64,000 bases of DNA, taken from contig NZ_BMXF01000002.1 in the NCBI RefSeq assembly GCF_014651615.1, positions 351,439 to 415,438 of the forward strand, in the 5' to 3' direction. A model generated the notes under the pieces. The model made no database searches and was not told the origin of the DNA. It saw nothing but the letters and a program-made list of their open reading frames with translations. Below, one piece after another: positions 17,189 to 26,720 of the stretch. The position numbers and the translations under genes are program-made. Source of the stretch: Persicitalea jodogahamensis (GTDB taxonomy: Bacteria > Bacteroidota > Bacteroidia > Cytophagales > Spirosomataceae). How positions within the stretch are numbered: position 1 is the first letter of the stretch; every line of letters starts with the position of its first letter.

Positions 17189-18178
17189 TTAGCTAAATAC
17201 ATACTTGTTTATAAAGTCTCCTCTCGTAACCCTTGCTGTTCTTCCATGCGTAGCTTGATACATGTAAGAATAATAGTTTCTAAACTCAGAGCTTGTATTG
17301 GTTTTATTGCTCATGACCATATCTTCGAATTTAAGAAGTCTTTCTTTTAAGTCATGTGGTATTGAATCAATATGGTTAGCAGTTTCGACAATTAGTGAAA
17401 AGAAATTAGATTTTCTAAACCACATAGAGTCAGTAGGTAAATCTAATGATGAAACAATGGAAAATGTACGAATTAATACTTCTCTCATTTTATCCATATT
17501 GGGATATTCCTCATTCAAGCTTGACACTTTATTTTCTACTTCTCTATCTTGTGCAAAATAACCCTCATTTTCAATTGTAGACATAATTAGTAAAATAAAA
17601 TGTAAATCTGCCATTCTTGTAAATTCAGATTCTTTAAGAACTCCATATTCAGTAAGGTCTATATTGTCAAGGATATCTTTTGCAGTTTGAATAAATTTTC
17701 CGTCGTAGATAGCATTATGTATTTCAATATTTTCAAGTTTAAATTTTGTAAGGTTGATTCTTCTAAATATTTCTCTTACAGTTTCTTCTTTGACATTGCC
17801 AATGTCTCGCATTACTATTTGATATGATAAAAAGCCTTTCTTTTGATCTTCTGTTAACTGATCATATTTTAGGATTTTCGTAAATTTTTTTTCGTGATCT
17901 CCCTCAATATATTTTTTAATTGTAGTAAGTCTCTGTTGTCCATCTATAACATTTCGAGTCGTCTTTAAAAATTGTAAATCTATCTCACCTTGGCTGACAT
18001 AGATTTCAGGAAAAGGATAACCATTCAATATAGTATCAATAAAATCTTCTTGATGGTCGCTAGTCCAAACAAATTTTCTTTGAAAATCAGGCCTTAAAAT
18101 AAGTCTACCTGAGTTGATAGATTCATAAATATCAGCAATTGTAGGGTTGGTAACAGATGGCTTGATTTGATCTATCAT
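17189..18178 (-). CDS. DUF262 domain protein (ParB/GmrS-like)
   Basis: 329 aa. The N-terminal DUF262 domain is clear: LRPDFQRKFVW at about 28-38 and the motif IDGQQRLTT with Asp79-Gly-Gln-Gln-Arg83. DUF262 domains have a ParB/Srx-like fold and occur in modification-dependent restriction (GmrSD) and other phage-defence proteins, where they bind or hydrolyse nucleotides. The DUF1524 HNH nuclease domain that often follows is absent; the C-terminal 180 residues are helical with no motif I recognise. Its ATG overlaps the stop of the upstream nucleotidyltransferase gene by 4 bp (ATGA), implying translational coupling. Strongly AT-rich. Confidence 0.8.
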   Translation of the reverse strand: MIDQIKPSVTNPTIADIYESINSGRLILRPDFQRKFVWTSDHQEDFIDTILNGYPFPEIYVSQGEIDLQFLKTTRNVIDGQQRLTTIKKYIEGDHEKKFTKILKYDQLTEDQKKGFLSYQIVMRDIGNVKEETVREIFRRINLTKFKLENIEIHNAIYDGKFIQTAKDILDNIDLTEYGVLKESEFTRMADLHFILLIMSTIENEGYFAQDREVENKVSSLNEEYPNMDKMREVLIRTFSIVSSLDLPTDSMWFRKSNFFSLIVETANHIDSIPHDLKERLLKFEDMVMSNKTNTSSEFRNYYSYMYQATHGRTARVTRGDFINKYVFS

Positions 18179-18783
18179 GACAATTTCTCGATTTCTATTG
18201 ATTTTTTTAATTGTTTAATGCCACTTACAATATATCTTTCTAAGTATTTATGAGATTTAAAAACTCCGGCTGTTACCTTGTAGTTTCCTACTTCTGACCT
18301 GCCATATGAAATTGATTGGAAAAACTGAAACCATGAACTCTTAATTTCATTACCCCTAAAAGATATTGGTAGTAGATCAGGTCTCATCCAACCAATAGCA
18401 GTATATTCTAAGAATTTATGATACTCTTTTATTTCCTTTTCGGAGACGGTTTTTCTAGATTCTCTAAGTTGTAATTGATAGTCTTGAATAAAATTCATTA
18501 TCCTTTCATAAAGTTTGACAGAAACAATTGTAACATCAATATCAGATTCTAGATCAAACTCCTTTCTTTTATAAGGACTAAATCCAAGCTTGGCTGATCC
18601 CGTAATATAAACTTCATGAAAATCAATGAAATATTCGTTCGAAATACGCTTTCTAAAATCGTAGTAGTCGCCTTCTTTGTTTATAAATATTTTTGGGGTT
18701 CCGTGTAAGATATTTTTTCTACAAAAATCGATTAATTCTTCTTCGTCTTTTGTTTGAGTTAACGATTTGAAAAAATCTTCCAT
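18175..18783 (-). CDS. Nucleotidyltransferase-fold protein paired with DUF262
   Basis: 202 aa. A nucleotidyltransferase signature is visible: Gly62-Ser63 (YITGSAKLGF) and Asp81-x-Asp83 (ESDIDVTIV). The GS-to-DxD spacing is longer than in minimal MNT antitoxins. The remaining 110 residues are helical and basic. It is the first gene of a minus-strand pair with a DUF262 protein; the 4-bp overlap suggests the two act together. By analogy with other nucleotidyltransferase-linked systems this could be a toxin-antitoxin or anti-phage module, but this is inference from gene order and AT-rich context. Confidence 0.7.
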   Translation of the reverse strand: MEDFFKSLTQTKDEEELIDFCRKNILHGTPKIFINKEGDYYDFRKRISNEYFIDFHEVYITGSAKLGFSPYKRKEFDLESDIDVTIVSVKLYERIMNFIQDYQLQLRESRKTVSEKEIKEYHKFLEYTAIGWMRPDLLPISFRGNEIKSSWFQFFQSISYGRSEVGNYKVTAGVFKSHKYLERYIVSGIKQLKKSIEIEKLS

Positions 18784-19013
18784 GGTTTTATGAAATAATG
18801 CTTCCGTAATATATCGATTAAAGTGTTTATGCCAAATTATTCACCGTACGTACTCAATCTTTCCTCAGCAGTCGCTCGGCTTTGCCAAGTGACAACTATC
18901 CCTCAGCCCTCAGGTCAGTTATCTCCCTATCAACAGTCAATACAACGAAACTAGCTAGGGTAGACACCAATACCAATTTTCTCCAAACCCTTAAATACCA
19001 AGTACTTTGGCTG

Positions 19014-20078
19014 TTATTTCTTCCCTTCTCCCGGCGCAAAGCAAGGTACCACATCCTCGCTGAAATAGGGTTCCTGAGCCACCCAAAACATATAGTCTAC
19101 TTTCATAAAGTCCTTGGCAAAGGCGTGCAGAACCGGGACGAGGTTTTTCCGTTTGGCTACTACCTCGTTGCTGCCGGTGGTACCCACGTAGTTCCCATCC
19201 TGAATGGCAATGCCGAGAGGTACCTTGTAATCAGACTCGTGCATCATCGCCACGGTATGATTGAGGTTTCCTTTGCGGGTGTACATCAGGTCGGGGCCAC
19301 CCAGGCCCACCCCGATCTGCTCGCCGTAGGCATAGAGCGCGCGCAGGTACCCCTTGTCGTCGTAAGGCAACCATTCGTCGGGCATGAAATTGGCGTATTG
19401 CATGGTTGTGGATTGGGGAAAGGCCTTTTTGAGGGATAGCATATTTGCCTTCAAACCTTGCACATACTTCTCGGGAGTGAAACTTGCATCGACCTTCGCC
19501 GTAACTCCAATGGCCGTCTCCTGCAGGTTGATCCCTTCTATTTTTCCGTCAAATTCCTGGCCCAAAGCCGACATCAATAAGGCAAACCGTTTTTGTACCT
19601 CGGGGTTCCAGCGCTTCGCCACCCATCCTTCCACCTTGCCGTTGTCGTCGAGCTGAGTCACTGTGCCTCCGTCGTATTCCGCGGCAAGCAGGTAGGCCGG
19701 TATTGCTTTGTACTGGGGCAAAAAGGTCGCATCCTGAAACTGGATGAATAATTTCTTGCCGTGGGCTTTGAGGTATTCATAATCTTCCCGTACGATCGTA
19801 AAGTCGTAGGTGTCCTTCTCCGGCTCCAACTCCCTCCACGCGTACATGATCTGGGCTCCCTCAAATCGGCCCACCCTCAAAAAGGAATGATCGCGCATGT
19901 TCTGCCTATCGCGGGCAAAATAGACAAAGTGCTTTATGGCATCTTTTTCCAACGGACATGACGCGCCCAGGTACTGCTTGTAAGAGTCTATATACCTATC
20001 AGCAAGATTATTTTTCTGTCCAAAAGCAATGGTTGCCTGGCTAAACATTACCAGTAAATTGAGTATCAGGAACTTCAT
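19014..20078 (-). CDS. Secreted glycoside-hydrolase-like TIM-barrel protein
   Basis: 354 aa from ATG at 20078, chosen because the signal peptide starts there (MKFLILNLLVMFSQATIAFGQ); an upstream in-frame extension to 20132 is less likely. The text YAWRELEPEKDTYDF followed by DYEYLKAHGKKLFIQFQD is typical of beta-glycosidase TIM barrels (GH5/GH42-like). A candidate acid/base is Glu in NLQETAIGV. No exact family can be assigned. It lies 56 bp downstream of the co-directional M24 peptidase gene. Confidence 0.55.
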   Translation of the reverse strand: MKFLILNLLVMFSQATIAFGQKNNLADRYIDSYKQYLGASCPLEKDAIKHFVYFARDRQNMRDHSFLRVGRFEGAQIMYAWRELEPEKDTYDFTIVREDYEYLKAHGKKLFIQFQDATFLPQYKAIPAYLLAAEYDGGTVTQLDDNGKVEGWVAKRWNPEVQKRFALLMSALGQEFDGKIEGINLQETAIGVTAKVDASFTPEKYVQGLKANMLSLKKAFPQSTTMQYANFMPDEWLPYDDKGYLRALYAYGEQIGVGLGGPDLMYTRKGNLNHTVAMMHESDYKVPLGIAIQDGNYVGTTGSNEVVAKRKNLVPVLHAFAKDFMKVDYMFWVAQEPYFSEDVVPCFAPGEGKK

Positions 20079-20134
20079 AGCCAGGCCGCTTTTTCGATTT
20101 GTAACTAGGTTCTGATCAAGTTGGAGTTTCAAAA

Positions 20135-21481
20135 TTATCGCACGTACCCCAGCTTCCTCGGTACCGTATAAATCTCCCGCTGCCGTCCGTCGATGTAGCG
20201 GAAGCCATCCTTGTCAAAGTACCCGTCTTCTTCCAGCATAATCCTTATGGTCTTGTTCCATTCGTCGATTTTGACGGCGGCATTTAGTTCGATGGAGTAA
20301 GCCGTGTTGGGAAAGAGCGGGTAGTCGCCCGGTCCTTTGATGCCGCCCTGTGCGTCCCACATCCCGATGGTGGGGCCGGCGGCGTGGCCATGCACGCCGA
20401 TGGGGTGGGTGTAGATCGTGCCGTTGATGCCTTCGCGCTCTGATTGCGCCAAGGCGTCAGCCAGAATCTGGTTGCCCGACTTGCCCGCTGTAAACTGCTC
20501 CGTCAGGATTTCCTGTAGACGGTTCCCCTGCTCAAAGGCTTTTTTCAGGTAGTCGGGGACGTCGTCTTCGCCGGGTTTCAGGATGTAGGCGTGCTGCTGC
20601 TGGTCGGTGTTGAGGCGGAGGTAGGTAATGCCGAAATCCACGTGAATGAGGTCGCCGGGCAGAATGACCTGCTGGCCGGGCCGCTTGGCAAAGGTGCGGA
20701 GGTGGTCGAAGTTGCTGGCGTCGGCGCGCTGGATGTCCACCGTCGGGTGAAACCAGGTGTCGAGGCCCAGATCCGTGACGCGCTGCCGGAAGTACCACAC
20801 CACGTCGTCGGTGGTAGTTACGCCGGGCTGAATCACTTTCTCAGAGAAGCCTTCCTGGATAATCTGGTGCGACAGGCGGCAGATCATCGGGTAAATCGCC
20901 ATTTCCTTCTCGGTGCGGGTTTCGAGCCAGGCCACGGCCAGGCGGTCGGCGGAGGTGACTTTTGCCTGAAACTCCTTCGGCAGCTTTTGCATGAATTCCT
21001 GCTGCTCGGTGTAGGTCAGGCCGTCGGCGTGGGCGTAGTTTTTGGAGTAGTTGAGCGCAATCTGCTTCGGATTTTTTTCCTTGATCACCTTCATCAGCGC
21101 TTCCCACTGATCGGGGTTGGAGCTGAGGTCCCACTCGCCTTTGAGTAAAGTACCCACATCGTAGCGGGCGATGGCCAGCTTGTCGAGTGGCTTTTCGCCG
21201 CCCGGATCATAGAAGACCATGATGGTCCGCCGCCGCGCCGAGAGCCAGGTACTTGGCAGCATGGTGCGCATGACGGGGTCTTCGTTGTACTCGCGCGAGA
21301 TGATGACCCACATATCCACGCCTTCGCGGCGCATCAGCCGGGGAAGCAGGTTCTCGAAGCGATCTTCCAGAATGGCGTCCACGGTCTCGGCGCGTTCTCG
21401 CTCGGAAATAACGACGGGGAGGGACTGGGAAAATGCATTGGCGGAAAGTAAAAAGCAGAGAAGCAGTAGTTTTTGAAACAT
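20135..21481 (-). CDS. Secreted M24 family metallopeptidase (Xaa-Pro aminopeptidase-like)
   Basis: 448 aa, signal peptide residues 1-19 (NAFSQS). A creatinase-type N-terminal domain is followed by the pita-bread M24 domain. Metal ligands can be read in order: two Asp 11 residues apart (HVDFGITYLRLNTD), His in HGHAAGPTIG, Glu in SIELNAAVK and Glu in LEEDGYF. The family removes N-terminal residues preceding proline; export to the periplasm suggests peptide scavenging. Confidence 0.85.
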   Translation of the reverse strand: MFQKLLLLCFLLSANAFSQSLPVVISERERAETVDAILEDRFENLLPRLMRREGVDMWVIISREYNEDPVMRTMLPSTWLSARRRTIMVFYDPGGEKPLDKLAIARYDVGTLLKGEWDLSSNPDQWEALMKVIKEKNPKQIALNYSKNYAHADGLTYTEQQEFMQKLPKEFQAKVTSADRLAVAWLETRTEKEMAIYPMICRLSHQIIQEGFSEKVIQPGVTTTDDVVWYFRQRVTDLGLDTWFHPTVDIQRADASNFDHLRTFAKRPGQQVILPGDLIHVDFGITYLRLNTDQQQHAYILKPGEDDVPDYLKKAFEQGNRLQEILTEQFTAGKSGNQILADALAQSEREGINGTIYTHPIGVHGHAAGPTIGMWDAQGGIKGPGDYPLFPNTAYSIELNAAVKIDEWNKTIRIMLEEDGYFDKDGFRYIDGRQREIYTVPRKLGYVR

Positions 21482-21606
21482 GGGTATCGCTATGAGATTG
21501 CGCCTGGGTTGAGGTTCTAAAATTAGGGTGGAAAAACTTGCGGTTCAAATTTTTCAGCTGACGATAAACCGATAGTAAACTTCCGGCTTCGATTTCTTTT
21601 GGTAAA

Positions 21607-23553
21607 ATGAAAAGAAACCCCGCCCTGATACTATTCGTTTTTGCACTTCTAGAAGGTACCGGCCTGGTCTTCGCGCAATCTCCCGCCGAAACTACCTCCT
21701 CCTGGAAGGGCTTCGAGAAAATAGATTTTCCTTTTGAAAACACCACGGCTTATTACATTAAGCCCAAACAACCCCTGCCCGGCAACCCCTGGGTTTGGAG
21801 GGCGCATTTTCCCGGCTTCCACGCCGAAATGGACAGCTTGCTGGTAGCACGGGGCTTTCATCTGGCTTATGTCAATACCAACAATCTGTTCGGTCATCCG
21901 AAGGCGATGCAGGTTTGGGATAAGTTCTACCGCTATCTCACAATGCAGAAGAACTTTGCGCCCAGGGTGGCACTGGAGGCCATTAGCCGGGGTGGGCTGT
22001 ACGCATACGGTTGGGCTAAGCGCAATCCCGATAAAGTAGCCTGCATCTACGCGGAAGCACCCGTCTGCGACCCCAGAAGTTGGCCAGGCGGGAAAGGGAA
22101 AGGCCAGGGCTCACCCAAGGACTGGCAAAGCTGGCTGGAACTGAATGGTCTGACTGAAACTACGGCGAATGATTTTAAAGATAGTCCGCTCGACGACCTG
22201 GAAGGAATGGCGGCTTTCAAGATTCCGGTGCTGCACGTCGTGAGCCTGCAGGACAAGATCGTGCCGCCTGAGGAAAATACTTTCCCGCTCATTGAGAAGT
22301 ACATGCGGCTGGGTGGTCCGGCCGCAGTGTACCCCATGAGCCGGGGCAAGCAGACCCTGGAAGGCCACCACTTCGTGATCGAGCACATCGACCGCTGGGC
22401 GGATTTTATTCAGCAGCATAGCGTTCCGGTAGAAAAGCCCCTGGCCAGGGACGCCTATGTAGTGGCTAACCGTGGCCTGGGGGCGGCTTTTGCCAAATTT
22501 GAAAATAGCAAAGAGGCAACGGTGGCTTTCCTGGGCGGTTCGATTACCCACAATCCGGGCTGGCGCAACAAGACGGCCAAATACCTGGGCGAGCGTTTTC
22601 CCGAGACGAAATTCACTTTTATTGCTGCCGGGATTCCGTCATTGGGAAGTACGCCCCACGCTTTCCGCTTCGGCCGTGATGTCCTGACGCAGGGTACCCC
22701 CGATCTGCTTTTCGTGGAAAGTGCAGTCAATGATCGCTCGAACGGTTTTTCAGAAGAGGCGCAAGTTCGTGCGCTGGAGGGGATTTTGCAGCAAGCCTAC
22801 GCCGCCAATCCGGCCATGAATATAGTGATGATGGCATTCGCAGATCCGGATAAGTTCGGTGATTATGATGCCGGGAGGAAGCCCGTAGAGGTAGAAGTTC
22901 ACCGTAAAGTGGCGGCGCATTACGGCGCGGCGTTCATCGACCTTTCGCAGGAAGTATACGACCGCGTAAAGGCCGGGGAGTTTTCCTGGGAATATGATTT
23001 CAAAAATCTTCATCCTTCGCCATATGGACAGGAGGTGTATTTCCAGACCATCAAGTACCTCTTGCAGAATACGCCGATGCAGGACGAAGGGCAGCCAGCC
23101 AAACTTCCTGCTCCGCTCAACAAAGCTTCCTACAATAAAGCCGGCTACCATTCCATCGGCGAAGCAAAAGCACTCCAAGGATTCTCCGTCGACCCGTCCT
23201 GGAAGCCCGACCCGCCGAAATCTACCCGTGAAGGTTTTGTGAATGTACCCATGCTGGTGGGCGAAAGGCCGGGCGACTCGTTTGAATTTACTTTTACGGG
23301 AAGAGCCGTGGGTCTCGCGCTTATTTCAGGACCCGACGCAGGCGTGATTTCTTACCAAATCGACGGTAAGAAACCGCAAACGCTTGATCTCTTCACCCAA
23401 TGGAGTACGAGTCTGCACCTGCCGTGGTACCTGGTGCTGGATAATGAGCTGAAACCCGGAAAACACAAACTCAAACTGACCATTGCCGACACAAAAAATC
23501 CGGCAAGCGTCGGAACTGCCTGCCGGATCGTGCATTTGCTGGTGAACGAGTAG
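21607..23553 (+). CDS. Two-domain secreted esterase: alpha/beta hydrolase fused to SGNH hydrolase
   Basis: 648 aa with signal peptide 1-23. Residues about 30-275 form an alpha/beta hydrolase (nucleophile elbow AISRGGLYAYGW, Asp in LQDKIVPP, His in LEGHHFVI). Residues about 300-500 form an SGNH/GDSL domain (block I FLGGSITHNPGW; block V NLHPSPYG), and the last 120 residues look like a beta-sandwich (SFEFTFTGRAVGLALISGPDAG). Such double esterases fit deacylation of plant polysaccharides such as xylan or pectin. In block V the usual Asp three residues before the His is Lys, so the SGNH triad may use a displaced Asp. Divergent from the M24 gene. Confidence 0.8.
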   Translation: MKRNPALILFVFALLEGTGLVFAQSPAETTSSWKGFEKIDFPFENTTAYYIKPKQPLPGNPWVWRAHFPGFHAEMDSLLVARGFHLAYVNTNNLFGHPKAMQVWDKFYRYLTMQKNFAPRVALEAISRGGLYAYGWAKRNPDKVACIYAEAPVCDPRSWPGGKGKGQGSPKDWQSWLELNGLTETTANDFKDSPLDDLEGMAAFKIPVLHVVSLQDKIVPPEENTFPLIEKYMRLGGPAAVYPMSRGKQTLEGHHFVIEHIDRWADFIQQHSVPVEKPLARDAYVVANRGLGAAFAKFENSKEATVAFLGGSITHNPGWRNKTAKYLGERFPETKFTFIAAGIPSLGSTPHAFRFGRDVLTQGTPDLLFVESAVNDRSNGFSEEAQVRALEGILQQAYAANPAMNIVMMAFADPDKFGDYDAGRKPVEVEVHRKVAAHYGAAFIDLSQEVYDRVKAGEFSWEYDFKNLHPSPYGQEVYFQTIKYLLQNTPMQDEGQPAKLPAPLNKASYNKAGYHSIGEAKALQGFSVDPSWKPDPPKSTREGFVNVPMLVGERPGDSFEFTFTGRAVGLALISGPDAGVISYQIDGKKPQTLDLFTQWSTSLHLPWYLVLDNELKPGKHKLKLTIADTKNPASVGTACRIVHLLVNE

Positions 23554-23571
23554 TGGTAGTTTGATACCCTG

Positions 23572-24402
23572 CTATTCCTGCTCGTTCAGCGACCAGTCAT
23601 AATCCATGTAAGCGATATTAGCGTCTTTGTTCAGCTTGATATCCGAATATTCGTTGACCCAGTCGACGACTGTGTCGTCGCCACGCTTGAAGTCCTTCTT
23701 GTACCAGTCGAAGTAAGGCGAGAGCTTGGCGTTGTTGGCGTCGGTGATTTTATTCTTCGCCGGATTATTGATGAAGTGCTTTCCCTGATCCCGCAGCTGC
23801 TGATCCAGAATTTCGGGCACGTACGCCTCCTGCCGCAGATTGGGACATGACTTGGCAGCACAGACCAGCGCAAAGTGAAAGCGCGGGTCGTCTTTAAAAC
23901 GCTTGCGGAGCGTCCCTTGCTCGATCTTGTTGAGGTCGTATTTCTTGTCGCCAATCTCGAAAAACTTGATGTCCCAGGGCGTATTGACAAACGTTACCTG
24001 AAAATCAGGGCCGATGTCCTTGATGCTTTTCACGGGGTAGTGATTTAGGATCAGCTTCACCGTGTAAGCATTATAGGCATTAATCCAGTAAGCCATTTGC
24101 TGGTCTTCGGTCCATTCGTCCTTCACGATAGGCGTGTTGCTGAGCAGGGCCAGGTACTCGTCAAGTTTGGCCTCATCCTTCGCCATGCCCTTGTAGTCTA
24201 CGCGGCCCTCGTCGTTGACGTGAGCCTGCAGCAATTCGTCCCATTTCTGGTGGCTGATGGGTAAAGTGGCGTATTTCCATTCAGACTTGTCCTCTTTTAT
24301 TTCCTCGGCAGACTTCTCAGAGTCTGGTTTGTTATCGGGGCCACATCCTGCCACTATGGTTAGCAGAAAGAAGGCATGGAGGATTTTATTATTGGTTTTC
24401 AT
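23572..24402 (-). CDS. DUF547 domain lipoprotein
   Basis: 276 aa. A lipobox VAGC gives a lipidated Cys at residue 20, followed by an acidic linker. The DUF547 domain covers about 70-240 with its hallmark LVCAAKSCPNLR and MAYWINAYNAYTVKLI. DUF547 resembles cysteine-protease/transglutaminase folds, but no activity is established. Convergent with the double esterase gene, 18 bp apart. Confidence 0.85.
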   Translation of the reverse strand: MKTNNKILHAFFLLTIVAGCGPDNKPDSEKSAEEIKEDKSEWKYATLPISHQKWDELLQAHVNDEGRVDYKGMAKDEAKLDEYLALLSNTPIVKDEWTEDQQMAYWINAYNAYTVKLILNHYPVKSIKDIGPDFQVTFVNTPWDIKFFEIGDKKYDLNKIEQGTLRKRFKDDPRFHFALVCAAKSCPNLRQEAYVPEILDQQLRDQGKHFINNPAKNKITDANNAKLSPYFDWYKKDFKRGDDTVVDWVNEYSDIKLNKDANIAYMDYDWSLNEQE

Positions 24403-24612
24403 ATACTCTGTTTTTTACAAAAAGTTTTTGTTGCTGCTTAAAACAGTCAGGCCAATTTGCTCATCCATGGAATGGCCTGACATTGAACAAAACATGGGCA
24501 ATTTTTTGCCCTCGTCCTGATAAAAACATCTCAGCTGGCATTCGGGCAACTAGTCCGGAGCATAATCAGGGCAAGAAAGGTAGAGAATACACACTTTTTC
24601 CTTTCCTGATAT

Positions 24613-25620
24613 ATGAAAAACACCCAAGACCGCCGGACATTCATTAAGTCGGCTACGCTGGCAGGCATCGGACTTTCCTATGCCGATTTTGGCAACCCGG
24701 GAAGTGCCGCCGGAAAGCGCGTCGGGATCATTGGCCTCGACACCTCACATAGTGTGGCTTTCGCCAAGGTTCTCAACGCTGCCGAACCCAACGCCGCCTA
24801 CCAGGGCTACCGGGTAGTGGCAGCCTATCCGAAGGGCAGTTCCGACATCGAATCCAGCACGAAACGCGTTCCGGAATACACCGAGACTGTGAAGAATCTT
24901 GGCGTCGAGATTGTGAATTCTATCCCGGATTTGCTGGATAAAGTAGATGTGGTGTTGCTGGAGACCAATGACGGCCGTCCGCATCTTGAACAAGTACTTC
25001 CGGTGCTGAAAGCAGGAAAAAGGGTTTTCGTGGACAAACCCGTTGCCGGTTCGCTTACTGATGCGGTCGCTATTTTCGCGGCTTCCGAGCGCTACAACGT
25101 ACCACTCTTCTCGGCGTCTTCGCTGCGGTACATCAAAGGGGTGCAGGATCTGGATAAAAGCACGGTCCTAGGGGCCGATACGTTCAGCCCGGCCACACTC
25201 GAAAAAACGCATCCTGATTTATTCTGGTACGGAATTCACGGCGTCGAGACCCTATTTACGGCCATGGGTGCAGGCTGTCGGAGCGTGAAACGCATCCATA
25301 CTGACCTGACCGATATCGTGATAGGTACCTGGGCCGATGGCCGCGTGGGTACTTTCCGGGGGACTCGCTCGGGCAAGCATGAGTACGGCGGGACGGTTTT
25401 TACTCAAAACGGAAATGTCGTCCTTGGGCCTTACGCGGGCTACGAGCCTTTATTGCAGGAAATCGTGAAGTTTTTTGAGAGCGGCAAGCCGCCGGTATCG
25501 TCGCAGGAAACGCTGGAAATCTATGCCTTCATGGAAGCTGCCGACGAAAGCAAGCGGCAGGCCGGTGCGGCGGTAACGCTGGAAAGCGTGCTGAAAAAAG
25601 CCCGATCGAAGAATAAATAA
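24613..25620 (+). CDS. Tat-exported Gfo/Idh/MocA family oxidoreductase
   Basis: 335 aa. A twin-arginine-type signal (DRRTFIKSATLAGIG) starts at residue 7. A Rossmann nucleotide site GIIGLDTSHS follows at about 37-46 and the Gfo/Idh signature DKPVAGSL at about 140-147. The family oxidises or reduces sugars and cyclitols with NAD(P); in Bacteroidota many such enzymes are periplasmic. This one is smaller than usual and stands alone between divergent and convergent neighbours. Confidence 0.8.
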   Translation: MKNTQDRRTFIKSATLAGIGLSYADFGNPGSAAGKRVGIIGLDTSHSVAFAKVLNAAEPNAAYQGYRVVAAYPKGSSDIESSTKRVPEYTETVKNLGVEIVNSIPDLLDKVDVVLLETNDGRPHLEQVLPVLKAGKRVFVDKPVAGSLTDAVAIFAASERYNVPLFSASSLRYIKGVQDLDKSTVLGADTFSPATLEKTHPDLFWYGIHGVETLFTAMGAGCRSVKRIHTDLTDIVIGTWADGRVGTFRGTRSGKHEYGGTVFTQNGNVVLGPYAGYEPLLQEIVKFFESGKPPVSSQETLEIYAFMEAADESKRQAGAAVTLESVLKKARSKNK

Positions 25621-25652
25621 GTTCAGCCTTCCCTTCTGACCGCGATTGGCAC

Positions 25653-26579
25653 CTACCGCCGGTTATCCTGCGCACCCACCATGCTCAGGTAGCTGTCGAA
25701 GCGGCTCATCGCGATCTGTCCTTCCTCGACGGCCTCCTTCACGGCGCAGCCGGGCTCATTGATATGCTGGCAGTTGTGGTAGCGGCACTCATTCAGCAAT
25801 TCGCGCATTTCGGGGAAATAATGGCTGATTTCAACGGCTTCGGTGTCGGACAAACCCAGTTCCTTAATACCAGGCGAGTCGATGAGGTAGGTGTCGGGGG
25901 CGAGCTCGAACATCTCGGCAAAAGTCGTGGTATGGACCCCCTTGTTGGCAAAGGTGGAAACCTCCTTTGTTCGCAGCGCCAGGCCGGGCGCGATGGCGTT
26001 GAGCAAGGAGGATTTTCCAACGCCCGAATGCCCTGAAAGTACCGACACTTTCCCCATCAGTAATTCATTCACCTGGTCCAGTCCTTCGCCCGCAGTGGCG
26101 GTGGTGGCCAGACAGCGATAACCCAGGCTCTCGTAAAGGGCCATGAGCTCGGCCTGGAATTCGCGCATGGCATCGTCCAGCAGATCCTGCTTGTTGAAAA
26201 TAAGTACCGCCGGAATGCGGAATGACTCCGCCGATACCAGGAACCGGTCGATAAAGCCCAGTGAAGTGCGAGGAAAATACAGGGTCACGACCAGAATCGC
26301 CTGGTCCACGTTGGCCGCCAGCAGATGCGCGTGGGCTGTTTTATGAACTGACTGCCGGACAAGGTAATTCTCGCGCGGCAGAATATCGGTGATGATTCCG
26401 GTGTTCTCCGTTTCGTCTTCAATTTCGAACGTCACCCGATCGCCCACCGCAATGGGGTTGGTGACCTTGAAACCCTTCATCTTGAATTTGCCTTTCAGGC
26501 GGCATTGCCACAGATGGCTGCCGGAATCACGGACATCATACCACGAACCTGTGGAACGCATTACCAATCCTTGCTTCAA
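25653..26579 (-). CDS. rsgA: Ribosome small subunit-dependent GTPase A
   Basis: 308-aa late 30S assembly GTPase. An OB fold (about 1-65) is followed by a circularly permuted GTPase: G4 NKQDLL, G5 region, G1 GHSGVGKSSLLN, G3 DSPGIKE, and then the zinc module CRYHNCQHINEPGCAV. Start is TTG at 26579, which matches the family N-terminus (K-G/x-STGSWYDV); ATG six codons later would cut the first strand of the OB fold. Order of motifs (G4 before G1) confirms RsgA rather than other GTPases. Confidence 0.95.
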   Translation of the reverse strand: MKQGLVMRSTGSWYDVRDSGSHLWQCRLKGKFKMKGFKVTNPIAVGDRVTFEIEDETENTGIITDILPRENYLVRQSVHKTAHAHLLAANVDQAILVVTLYFPRTSLGFIDRFLVSAESFRIPAVLIFNKQDLLDDAMREFQAELMALYESLGYRCLATTATAGEGLDQVNELLMGKVSVLSGHSGVGKSSLLNAIAPGLALRTKEVSTFANKGVHTTTFAEMFELAPDTYLIDSPGIKELGLSDTEAVEISHYFPEMRELLNECRYHNCQHINEPGCAVKEAVEEGQIAMSRFDSYLSMVGAQDNRR

Positions 26580-26720
26580 ATGAGTACTTTTGGATTAGAT
26601 GAAATGACGAAAGTAATGATTTTAAGGTAGAAATTCCGGCTTATTGCGCAGAATTCGCCGGTTGTTGTTGTTTCATTGAGTAAAAACGGGCTTTCCCTTT
26701 TCTTTGTGAACGAGATTCCT

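Noticed and set aside
18882-19439. 185-codon plus-strand frame
   Set aside because: Antisense to the 3' end of the glycoside-hydrolase-like gene and its flank, no recognisable content.
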